NCBI GenBank assembly: GCA_910577515.1
Contig: CAJTLW010000007.1
Coordinates: forward strand, 58,193-122,192
Length of the DNA stretch: 64,000 nucleotides
Direction of reading: 5' to 3'
DNA from: an uncultured Vampirovibrio sp.
GTDB lineage: Bacteria > Cyanobacteriota > Vampirovibrionia > Gastranaerophilales > Gastranaerophilaceae
Every line of letters starts with the position of its first letter. The stretch's first letter is position 1. Position numbers and translations under genes: made by a program. Positions 1 to 7,555 of this stretch are shown here, piece after piece. The notes under the pieces were generated by a model, which worked only from the letters and a program-made list of their open reading frames with translations, was not told the DNA's origin and searched no databases.

Positions 1-1
1 T

Positions 2-1231
2 GCAGGCTCGGCCTATATTTATACTTATGCTACAATGGGTGAATTTCTAGCCTGGATTGTAGGATGGTCTTTGGTTATGGAATTTTTAATCGGCTACATT
101 GCAGTACTTTCAGCTTGGTGTGGATATTTGATGGAATTTATAAAAGGTTTTTCAAAATATCTGCCGGAATGGCTCTATAATCCACCTGTTTGGCTTATTC
201 AGGATTATACTACAGCCTCTCACAACCTTGTAAAAGAAGGGCTAAATCCGGATTTAATCATCCCTCACATAGGTGCAATTCCAATCTGTTTCAGCTTGCC
301 AGGGGTTTTATTTACAATAATTGTTGCTGCAATTTTAATAAAAGGAATAAAAGAAAGTGCTGCAATGACAGGGGTTTTAGTATTTATAAAGCTTGGTGTC
401 ATAGCTCTTTTTGTAATAACCGGTGCATTTTATGTTAAACCCGAACATTGGGTGCCTTTTGCACCAAACGGCATAAATGGTATTTTTGTAGGAGCATTTT
501 TAATATTCTTTGCATACCTTGGGTTTGACGCTGTTTCAACCGCTGCAGAAGAAACTAAAAACCCGCAAAAAAACCTTCCTGTAGGCATTATAGGCTCTCT
601 TGCAATCTGCACCATTGTCTATATCTTAACAGCACTTGTTTTAATAGGCATAAACCCAATCAATGAAATTAATTTGCAGGCACCTTTAGCCCATGCAATA
701 AGTTCTGTCGGGCAAAATTGGATAGCAGGATTAATTTCAATAGGCGCTCTTGCAGGCCTTACTTCTGTTTTGATGGTAATGATGCTTGCAGGAACAAGAA
801 TTTTATATGCTATGAGCAGAGATGGATTTTTACCCAAAAGCTTACAAACCCTGCACCCGAAATTTAAAACCCCCTATATTGTTACAATCCTTGCAGCTGT
901 TGTCTGCATTTTAGGCTCAACCTTTTTAAATATCTCAACTGCTGCAGAACTTTGCAATTTTGGAACATTTACATCATTCATCATCGTGTGTGTTGCAGTT
1001 TTAATTTTAAGAAAAACAGATCCGAATAGGAAAAGACCCTTCAAGGTACCATTTTCACCTTGGTTTCCCTTAATGGGAATAATTTGCTGCGGAGGCTTAA
1101 TGTTTTATTCAATGCGCTTCCTCACAACTTCAAAAATTCTGTTCCCAATCTGGATACTTTTAGGAATAATATTTTATTTTATATACGGATACAAACAACA
1201 AAGAAAGATTGAAAAAATAAGTGAAGAATAA
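2..1231 (+). CDS. APC-family amino acid permease, copy 1 (5' truncated by window edge)
   Basis: The reading frame is open from base 2, so the gene begins outside the window. The visible part corresponds to about residue 105 onward of the two complete copies that follow. It is a polytopic inner-membrane amino acid/polyamine transporter of the APC superfamily, closest in style to the cationic amino acid transporter (CAT/YfnA) group. Aligned landmarks shared with the downstream paralogues include the TMGEF segment at the visible start, GAFLIFFAYLGFDAVST, EETKNPQKNLPVGI and AELCNFGTFTSF. The C-terminus ends in a short basic cytoplasmic tail. The next gene starts 11 bases inside its end, implying one transcript with translational coupling. 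The substrate cannot be read from sequence. The family call is firm; substrate is open. Confidence 0.9.
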   Translation, partial: AGSAYIYTYATMGEFLAWIVGWSLVMEFLIGYIAVLSAWCGYLMEFIKGFSKYLPEWLYNPPVWLIQDYTTASHNLVKEGLNPDLIIPHIGAIPICFSLPGVLFTIIVAAILIKGIKESAAMTGVLVFIKLGVIALFVITGAFYVKPEHWVPFAPNGINGIFVGAFLIFFAYLGFDAVSTAAEETKNPQKNLPVGIIGSLAICTIVYILTALVLIGINPINEINLQAPLAHAISSVGQNWIAGLISIGALAGLTSVLMVMMLAGTRILYAMSRDGFLPKSLQTLHPKFKTPYIVTILAAVVCILGSTFLNISTAAELCNFGTFTSFIIVCVAVLILRKTDPNRKRPFKVPFSPWFPLMGIICCGGLMFYSMRFLTTSKILFPIWILLGIIFYFIYGYKQQRKIEKISEE

Positions 1232-2765
1232 GAATATAACTGCATTAAAAAATTTTGGCGCAAACCTTTTAAAGAAAAAAACACCTGATGAAATTATAGA
1301 ATCAGCAAACAAGGTAAACCTTAAAAGAACTTTAAATGCTTTTGACCTTATAATGCTTGGAATAGGGGCTGTTATAGGCTCAGGCATCTTTACAATAGTA
1401 GGTGTTGCAATGGTCGGTGAACAGTCAGGTTATGGTGCAGGCCCTGCTGTTATAGTTTCTATGATTATAGCAATGTTTGCATCATTGTTTTCAATTCTCT
1501 GTTATTCTGAATTCACTTCAATGGTGCCTGTTGCAGGAACAACCTATACCTATACTTATGTTACAATGGGCGAATTTATGGCATGGATTATAGGTTGGAT
1601 TTTAATGCTTGAATATGCCATCGGAAACGTTACAATGGCAAGCTCCTGGACAGGATATTTTATGGAACTTTTAAGGGGCTTTTCGCACATTCTTCCAAAA
1701 TGGCTTGTTAATCCTCCTGTTTGGCTCATAAATGACTATAAAACAGCAATTTCCGTATATCAAAATATGGGGCTTGACCCTGCAGTTGAAATCCCTAAAA
1801 TTTTTGGCATAATCCCGTTTTGCATAAATCTTCCTGCAGTTTTATTATTGCTTGTAATAACAATTATTCTTGTACAGGGAATAAAAGAAAGCACGAAAGC
1901 GGCTACAATATTAGTATTTATTAAACTTGCCGTAATATTTTTATTCATATTTGCAGGTGCTTTTTACGTTGCCCCCGAAAATTGGGTACCTTTCGCCCCT
2001 GGCGGAATGAAAGGAATTTTATCGGGCGCATTTTTAATATTCTTTGCATACGTTGGCGTAGATGCTGTATCAAGTGCGGCTGAAGAAACCAAAAACCCGC
2101 AAAAGAATTTACCCATAGGTTTACTTGGCACATTAATCGCTTGTACCATCATTTATGTTGCAACAGCTCTTGTATTATCAGGCATGGTTGCAACTGAAAA
2201 CATAAACACCCTTGCTCCCATTGCAGCCGCAATGAATTCAATCGGTCTGAAGAAAGTGGGCGGAATTATTGCAGCAGGTGCACTTGCAGGAATTACATCG
2301 GTAATTTTAGTATTTCAGCTTGGCACAGCAAGAATTTTGTACGCAATGGGTCGTGATGGCTTCTTCCCAAAATCCTTCCAAAAAATTCACAAAAAACACG
2401 GTACTCCGCACGTTGTAACCTGGCTTTCAGGAATTCTGGTAATAATTGGCGCTTTATTTATGGATTTAAACATTTCAGCAGAACTTTGCAACTTCGGAAC
2501 TTTCACAAACTTTATGGTTATCTGCATAGCGGTTTTAATCTTAAGAAAAACTGACCCAAACAGGCCTCGCCCATTTAAAGTACCTTTTGTACCTTTATTC
2601 CCAATTTTAGGAATACTACTTTGCGGTGGCATTATGATTCACGGCTTTATGACGCTTGGAATTTCAGCCATTCTTTTCCTGCTATGGATAGTTTTAGGAA
2701 TGATAATCTATTTTGCATACGGATATAAAAAACAAAGAAGGAATGAAATAAACAGTGGAAAATAA
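1221..2765 (+). CDS. APC-family amino acid permease, copy 2
   Basis: Complete 514-residue inner-membrane transporter with about 12 hydrophobic segments. A cytoplasmic N-terminus (LLKKKTPDEIIE, then LKRTLNAFDLIMLGIGAVIG) leads into TM1 with the GIGAVIGSGIF substrate-binding motif typical of APC/CAT transporters. It starts at GTG (1221), overlapping the previous gene by 11 bases; no better start is seen, and copy 3 uses the same GTG-overlap arrangement, which supports the choice. Residue identity to copy 3 is very high through the core, with most differences in the first and last 30 residues. The role is probably uptake or exchange of an amino acid or polyamine; I cannot assign which. The tandem copies look like recent duplication with incipient specialisation. 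Confidence 0.92.
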   Translation: MKNKNITALKNFGANLLKKKTPDEIIESANKVNLKRTLNAFDLIMLGIGAVIGSGIFTIVGVAMVGEQSGYGAGPAVIVSMIIAMFASLFSILCYSEFTSMVPVAGTTYTYTYVTMGEFMAWIIGWILMLEYAIGNVTMASSWTGYFMELLRGFSHILPKWLVNPPVWLINDYKTAISVYQNMGLDPAVEIPKIFGIIPFCINLPAVLLLLVITIILVQGIKESTKAATILVFIKLAVIFLFIFAGAFYVAPENWVPFAPGGMKGILSGAFLIFFAYVGVDAVSSAAEETKNPQKNLPIGLLGTLIACTIIYVATALVLSGMVATENINTLAPIAAAMNSIGLKKVGGIIAAGALAGITSVILVFQLGTARILYAMGRDGFFPKSFQKIHKKHGTPHVVTWLSGILVIIGALFMDLNISAELCNFGTFTNFMVICIAVLILRKTDPNRPRPFKVPFVPLFPILGILLCGGIMIHGFMTLGISAILFLLWIVLGMIIYFAYGYKKQRRNEINSGK

Positions 2766-4311
2766 TACAAAATTGGCAAACGGTTTTAAAACTTTTATTT
2801 TAAACCTTCTAAAGAAAAAATCTCCGGATGAAATTATTGAAACAGCGAAAAATTCGGAACTTAAAAAAACCCTGAATGCTTTTGACCTTATAATGCTTGG
2901 AATAGGGGCTGTTATAGGTACAGGAATTTTTACAATAATAGGCATTGCAATGGTAGGCGAACAAGGCACCCATGGCGCAGGGCCTGCCGTTGTTATTTCA
3001 ATGGTAATAGCAATGTTTGCATGCCTGTTTTCAGCCCTTTGCTATTCTGAATTTGCCTCTATGATACCTGCCGCAGGCTCTGTATATACCTACACTTACG
3101 TCACTATGGGCGAATTTATGGCATGGATTATAGGTTGGATTTTAATGTTGGAATATGCCATAAGCAATATCACTGTTGCCTGTTCATGGACAGGATATTT
3201 TATGGAATTTTTAAAAGGATTTTCACACATTTTACCAAATTGGCTTGTCAACCCTCCAATTTGGCTCATAAACGACTATAGAACGGCAGTTTCTGTATAT
3301 CAAAATATGGGGCTTGACCCATCGGTTGAAATCCCTAAAATTTTCGGCATAATACCATTTTGCATCAACCTTCCTGCAATTTTATTAATGTTTATTATCA
3401 CAATCCTTTTAATTCAGGGTATAAAAGAAAGCACAAAAGCAGCCACAATTCTTGTATTTGTAAAGCTTTTTGTGATATTACTGTTTATTTTTGCAGGCGC
3501 ATTCTATGTTGCTCCTGAAAATTGGGTACCCTTTTCGCCAAATGGTATAAAAGGTGTTTTATCAGGTGCATTTTTAATATTCTTTGCATACGTTGGCGTA
3601 GATGCTGTATCAAGTGCTGCAGAAGAAACCAAAAACCCTCAAAAAAGTCTTCCCATTGGAATAATCGGTACTCTTATTGTTTGCACAATAGTATACACAG
3701 GAACCGCCCTTGTGTTGTCAGGTATGGTGCCTTTGGATAAAATCAACATTCTTGCCCCGATAACCGCTGCCATGAATTCTGTCGGGCTTTATAAAATAGG
3801 CGGACTTATTGCAGTAGGCGCGCTTGCGGGTCTCACATCCGTGCTTTTAGTTTACCAGCTTGGCACAACAAGGATTTTATACGCCATGGCAAGGGACAAT
3901 TTCCTTCCTAAATCCTTCCAAAAAATTCATAAAAAACACGGTACACCGCACATTGTAACCTGGGCAGCAGGAATTGTTGTAATCATAGGCGCCCTTTTTA
4001 TGGATTTAAAAATTTCAGCAGAACTTTGCGATTTTGGCACCTTTGCAAATTTTATGATAATCTGCATAGCGGTTTTAATATTAAGAAAAACCGACCCCAA
4101 TAGACCCCGTCCGTTTAAAGTGCCTTTTGTGCCGCTTTTCCCAATTTTAGGAATAATCCTTTGCGGAGGCCTTATGCTTCATGGATTTATGACACTTGGA
4201 ATTTCAGCTGTTCTTTTCCCTGTTTGGATAATCTTAGGCGCCATAATCTACTTTGCCTATGGCTACCAAAACCATAGAAGATTCGAAAACAACAAAAAAG
4301 ATGCCATTTAA
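2755..4311 (+). CDS. APC-family amino acid permease, copy 3
   Basis: Complete 518-residue paralogue of the two preceding permeases, again starting at GTG inside the end of the upstream gene (11-base overlap). It keeps the GIGAVIGTGIF motif in TM1 and the EETKNPQKSLPIGI loop. A differing residue beside the motif (GTG in place of GSG) and the GTHGAGPA loop vary from copy 2, so substrate preference could differ. It is the last gene of the visible run: a hairpin with a T-run overlaps the stop codon. Like copies 1 and 2 it would sit in the inner membrane and use ion- or exchange-driven transport. Family assignment is firm; substrate unknown. Confidence 0.92.
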   Translation: MENNTKLANGFKTFILNLLKKKSPDEIIETAKNSELKKTLNAFDLIMLGIGAVIGTGIFTIIGIAMVGEQGTHGAGPAVVISMVIAMFACLFSALCYSEFASMIPAAGSVYTYTYVTMGEFMAWIIGWILMLEYAISNITVACSWTGYFMEFLKGFSHILPNWLVNPPIWLINDYRTAVSVYQNMGLDPSVEIPKIFGIIPFCINLPAILLMFIITILLIQGIKESTKAATILVFVKLFVILLFIFAGAFYVAPENWVPFSPNGIKGVLSGAFLIFFAYVGVDAVSSAAEETKNPQKSLPIGIIGTLIVCTIVYTGTALVLSGMVPLDKINILAPITAAMNSVGLYKIGGLIAVGALAGLTSVLLVYQLGTTRILYAMARDNFLPKSFQKIHKKHGTPHIVTWAAGIVVIIGALFMDLKISAELCDFGTFANFMIICIAVLILRKTDPNRPRPFKVPFVPLFPILGIILCGGLMLHGFMTLGISAVLFPVWIILGAIIYFAYGYQNHRRFENNKKDAI

Positions 4312-4327
4312 AACCGGCATCTTTTTG
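4300..4327 (+). terminator. Rho-independent terminator after the permease array
   Basis: GATGCC and GGCATC form a 6-bp stem around a 10-base loop and are followed by TTTTT. The stem overlaps the stop codon region of permease copy 3. Confidence 0.8.
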
Positions 4328-4346
4328 TGTTATCCATTTAGTTTGT

Positions 4347-5630
4347 TTAACTTTTTAATTTCACAAGTGCATTTACAACATTTGGATCCCATTTTATAGC
4401 GCTTTCAGATTTTAAAACTTCAAGTGCTTCTGTATTAGATAAAGCTTTCCTATGTGGTCTTTCTTCAGTTAAGGCACAATAAGCATCAGCTACAGCTATA
4501 ATTCTTGAACCGAAAGGAATTGAAAATCCGCCCAAACCTTCAGGTTTTCCTAAGCCATCCCATCGTTCTTTTTGATAATGGATGTATGGAACAACTTCAG
4601 ACATAAAGTTTATATTCATAAGCAAGCTTACTCCGGCATTTGGATGCTCTTGAAGCTTATCCCATTCTTCCTGTGTGAGCTTTCCTTTTTTATCGAAAAG
4701 CTGTTCGTCAATTGTAATCTTCCCGATATTTTGCAATAAACCTGCATAATATATCAAATCTTTAGTTTTTTCGTTTAATTCAAGAAAATTACAAATTTCC
4801 CTTGATAAATCTGCAGTCCTTTGAGAATGATGGTTTTTATATTTACCCTTCAAATCTACAGCCAGAGCTAGTTTTTCAACAAAGGCCTGTTGCTTATCCC
4901 CAAGATCACCTATTATTGCAGTCAATTGGGCGCGAAGCCTTAAAAGCTCGCTTGTTGAAGCTTCATCATTAGCTACAACTTTTTTCACCTGCTCAATTAA
5001 TTTTTGAATACCAAGAGAAGTTACAAAAAGTCCTGCTGTTATCTTTAAAAGTTCAATAAATTCGGCTTCGAGTGGTTTTTCTATATCGCGGGTGATTTCT
5101 ATTGCACCAATACATTCAAATTTATTCTTCATTGGGAAAATAATAATCTGCTTATTATTTTCATTCAGCATAATAACTTCTTCATCTTTGTAGCTTTTTT
5201 CAATGTGAGGTGTCACTTTTTCATTAGTATTTTCAGAAGAAGTACCTGCAAGCTTAATATCTTCATCTTTTTTTGCAAGAAAAATTACACACTTTTCTAA
5301 AGAAAGCATGAGTTTAATTGTTTTTGCAATTGAATTATAAATTATATAATCTTCATTTGAATCAAATCCTAAAATTGCCAAAGTTGAATCAATTGAATAT
5401 ATTGAGATTAATTCTGTAAGCTGGTCTTTAAGGCGTTCATTCTTTGTTTTAACCTTATCCCCTATTTTATGTGCAAAATCAGGCGAAATAAGATGCTCGC
5501 ATAAAAAATCACCTAAATTCAGTGCAAAAATTTCTTCAATGGGGTCATTTTCTAAAAGGCAAATGGTTTTGGCATCAGCGTCCTGCGACAATCCGCTCTC
5601 GTTTATTCTTGAGTTTTCAAAATTATCCAT
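4347..5630 (-). CDS. Degenerate HD-GYP domain protein with GAF-like N-terminal region
   Basis: 427 residues, probably cytoplasmic. Residues about 70-215 look like a GAF-type sensory region; a short helical linker leads to an HD-GYP-like domain from about residue 265. HD-GYP enzymes hydrolyse cyclic di-GMP, but several signature positions are changed here: the HD pair is QN (LLQNIGK, about residues 300-301), GYP is GKP (about 361-363), the HHE motif is HYQKE, and the DxxDA motif reads DAYCA. The overall helix pattern (EHPNAGVSL, ERWDGLGKPEGL, IIAVADAY) is kept. I infer a fold retained without normal metal-dependent catalysis, perhaps a scaffold or ligand sensor. The start has AGGA about 8 bases upstream. 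It is convergent with the permease array. Confidence 0.8.
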   Translation of the reverse strand: MDNFENSRINESGLSQDADAKTICLLENDPIEEIFALNLGDFLCEHLISPDFAHKIGDKVKTKNERLKDQLTELISIYSIDSTLAILGFDSNEDYIIYNSIAKTIKLMLSLEKCVIFLAKKDEDIKLAGTSSENTNEKVTPHIEKSYKDEEVIMLNENNKQIIIFPMKNKFECIGAIEITRDIEKPLEAEFIELLKITAGLFVTSLGIQKLIEQVKKVVANDEASTSELLRLRAQLTAIIGDLGDKQQAFVEKLALAVDLKGKYKNHHSQRTADLSREICNFLELNEKTKDLIYYAGLLQNIGKITIDEQLFDKKGKLTQEEWDKLQEHPNAGVSLLMNINFMSEVVPYIHYQKERWDGLGKPEGLGGFSIPFGSRIIAVADAYCALTEERPHRKALSNTEALEVLKSESAIKWDPNVVNALVKLKS

Positions 5631-5771
5631 TATAATTTCCTAAAAAACATAAAACTGTATCTTCACATGTTATATATCGGCAGCTTTTTAAAAAACTTTT
5701 GCTTTTTTTATAAAAAATTTAAAAAATTTATACTAAAGTTTACAAAAAACCTAACCTAAGTATTAAAACTA

Positions 5772-5780
5772 TGATAAAAT
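5772..5780 (+). promoter_or_regulatory. Extended -10 promoter of metX, predicts leaderless mRNA
   Basis: TGATAAAAT is an extended -10 element ending exactly 7 bases before the metX ATG at 5788. There is no convincing Shine-Dalgarno sequence between them. The same spacing recurs at several other genes in the window. Confidence 0.5.
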
Positions 5781-5787
5781 TGGGGTT

Positions 5788-6909
5788 ATGGAGAATAGTG
5801 TAGGAATAGTTCAAACAAAGTTTTGTAAATTTGATGATGAAATTTTGTTAGAGAGCGGAAAAAGTTTAAAAAATATTCAAATTGCTTATGAAACATACGG
5901 CACATTAAATAAAAATGGCGATAATGCAATCCTTGTTTGCCATGCCCTGACAGCAGATGCCCATGCTGCAGGCTATAACACCCCAAACGACAAAAAACCG
6001 GGCTGGTGGGATACGATGATTGGCCCGAATAAAGCCTTTGATACAAATAAATTTTTTGTAATTTCATCAAATATTCTTGGCGGCTGCAGGGGAACAACAG
6101 GTCCCTCTTCAATTAACCCTGAAACAGGAAAACCTTACGGGCATAATTTTCCTGTTATTACAATTGAAGATATTGTAAAAGTCCAAAAAAAACTTATAGA
6201 TTTTTTAGGTGTCAAAAAAATGGTAGTCGTTGGCGGTTCTATGGGCGGAATGCAGGCAATGGAATGGTCAATAAAGCATTCTGATTTAGTAAAGACCACA
6301 ATAATTATAGCATCGACCGCACGTCTTTCAGCACAGGCCATAGCTTTTAACGCTGTTGGCAGAAACGCTATTATTTCAGATAAATTCTTCAACAACGGAG
6401 ATTATTACGATAAAGAAAACACCCCTGATTACGGCCTTGCAATTGCAAGAATGGTAGGGCATATTACATACCTTTGCGAAGAAGCTATGCATACAAAATT
6501 TGGCAGAGATTTTAAAGACAAGCCCAATTTTGATTTCGGAGTAGATTTTCAGGTTGAAAGCTATCTTGAATATCAAGGCAGAATTTTTGTAGACCGATTT
6601 GACGCTAACAGTTATCTTTATATTACAAAAGCTATTGATTATTATGACCCTATTACAAAATTCGGCACCCTTGAAAATGCATTTAAGCAAAGTAATTCAA
6701 GATTTTTAATTATTTGTTTTAATTCTGATTGGCTCTTTACAACGGAACAATCAAAAGAAATGGTAACGGCTCTTGTAAATGCAGGCAGAGAAGTTTCTTT
6801 TGTAGAACTTGAAAGCCCATGCGGCCATGACGCATTTTTAATCGAATATAAAGAGCAGACAAAAATAATAAAAAGTTTCTTAAAAAAGGATGAGCCAAAA
6901 AATGAATGA
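5788..6909 (+). CDS. metX: Homoserine O-acetyltransferase
   Basis: 373 residues, the usual length for MetX, an alpha/beta-hydrolase-fold enzyme that acylates homoserine as the first committed step of methionine synthesis by direct sulfhydrylation. The nucleophile elbow is GGSMGGMQAMEW (about residues 150-161), the acid is in FNSDWLF and the histidine is in CGHDAFL near the C-terminus. The conserved early motifs CHALTADAHA and GGCRGTTGPSS are present. The start at 5788 follows an extended -10 element by 7 bases, so the mRNA is probably leaderless. metW overlaps the 3' end, the typical metXW pairing. Whether the acyl donor is acetyl- or succinyl-CoA cannot be settled by eye; acetyl is the default for this family. 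Confidence 0.93.
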   Translation: MENSVGIVQTKFCKFDDEILLESGKSLKNIQIAYETYGTLNKNGDNAILVCHALTADAHAAGYNTPNDKKPGWWDTMIGPNKAFDTNKFFVISSNILGGCRGTTGPSSINPETGKPYGHNFPVITIEDIVKVQKKLIDFLGVKKMVVVGGSMGGMQAMEWSIKHSDLVKTTIIIASTARLSAQAIAFNAVGRNAIISDKFFNNGDYYDKENTPDYGLAIARMVGHITYLCEEAMHTKFGRDFKDKPNFDFGVDFQVESYLEYQGRIFVDRFDANSYLYITKAIDYYDPITKFGTLENAFKQSNSRFLIICFNSDWLFTTEQSKEMVTALVNAGREVSFVELESPCGHDAFLIEYKEQTKIIKSFLKKDEPKNE

Positions 6910-7504
6910 TACCCAATTAAACTATGAAGTTGTAACTGATATAATCCCTGAAAATGCAAGGGTTTTAGACCTTGGCTGCGGGGATGGCACCCTTTTTTCA
7001 AAATTAATCAAAGAAAAAAATATAACAGGTGTTGGCGTTGAAATAAATAAAGATGAAGTCATAAAAGCACTTGATAAAGGGGTTTCTGTTATACAAGGCG
7101 ACATAGACGAAGGCTTAAAGCAGTTTCCCGATAAAAGTTTTGACTATGCAATTTTAAACCAAACACTCCAATCAACGGAAAAGCCTGACCTTGTTATGGA
7201 TGAGATGCTCCGTGTTGCAAAAAAAGCGGTTGTGAGCTTTCCGAATTTTGCTTACTGGAAGGTCCGTTTTTATCTTTTCTTTAAAGGCAAAATGCCAAAA
7301 TCAAAGTCTCTTCCTTATGAATGGTATAATACACCCAATATTCACCTTATGACAGTAAATGATTTTTTTGAATTTTGCAAAAAAAGAAACATTAAAATTT
7401 TAAAATCAGTATATTTAACAAGAAATAAGGCTCGTTCCGGCATCCTTATCCGTACCATCACAAATTTCTTTTCTGAGGAAGTTATTTTTGTTGTAACAAG
7501 ATAA
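6902..7504 (+). CDS. metW: MetW-type methyltransferase-like methionine biosynthesis protein
   Basis: 200 residues from the ATG at 6902. An in-frame ATG at 6890 also exists, but the AAGGA there abuts it and suits the later start better. The Rossmann methyltransferase motif I is VLDLGCGDGTL near the N-terminus, followed by VIQGDIDEGL and the acidic-loop region typical of MetW. MetW partners MetX in many bacteria and is needed for full homoserine acyltransferase activity; its own methyl-transfer activity is not established. It overlaps the end of metX, implying coupled translation. A terminator hairpin follows immediately and is shared with the convergent prepilin gene. Confidence 0.9.
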   Translation: MNDTQLNYEVVTDIIPENARVLDLGCGDGTLFSKLIKEKNITGVGVEINKDEVIKALDKGVSVIQGDIDEGLKQFPDKSFDYAILNQTLQSTEKPDLVMDEMLRVAKKAVVSFPNFAYWKVRFYLFFKGKMPKSKSLPYEWYNTPNIHLMTVNDFFEFCKKRNIKILKSVYLTRNKARSGILIRTITNFFSEEVIFVVTR

Positions 7505-7539
7505 AAAAACGGGCGCAAAAGGTTACTAAAATTGCGCCC
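7503..7539. terminator. Bidirectional terminator between metW and the prepilin gene
   Basis: GGGCGCAA (7511-7518) pairs with TTGCGCCC (7532-7539). On the minus strand the stem is followed by a run of seven T, so it terminates the prepilin transcript best; it may also stop metXW. Confidence 0.75.
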
Positions 7540-7555
7540 TTGAAAAGTTGTTCAT

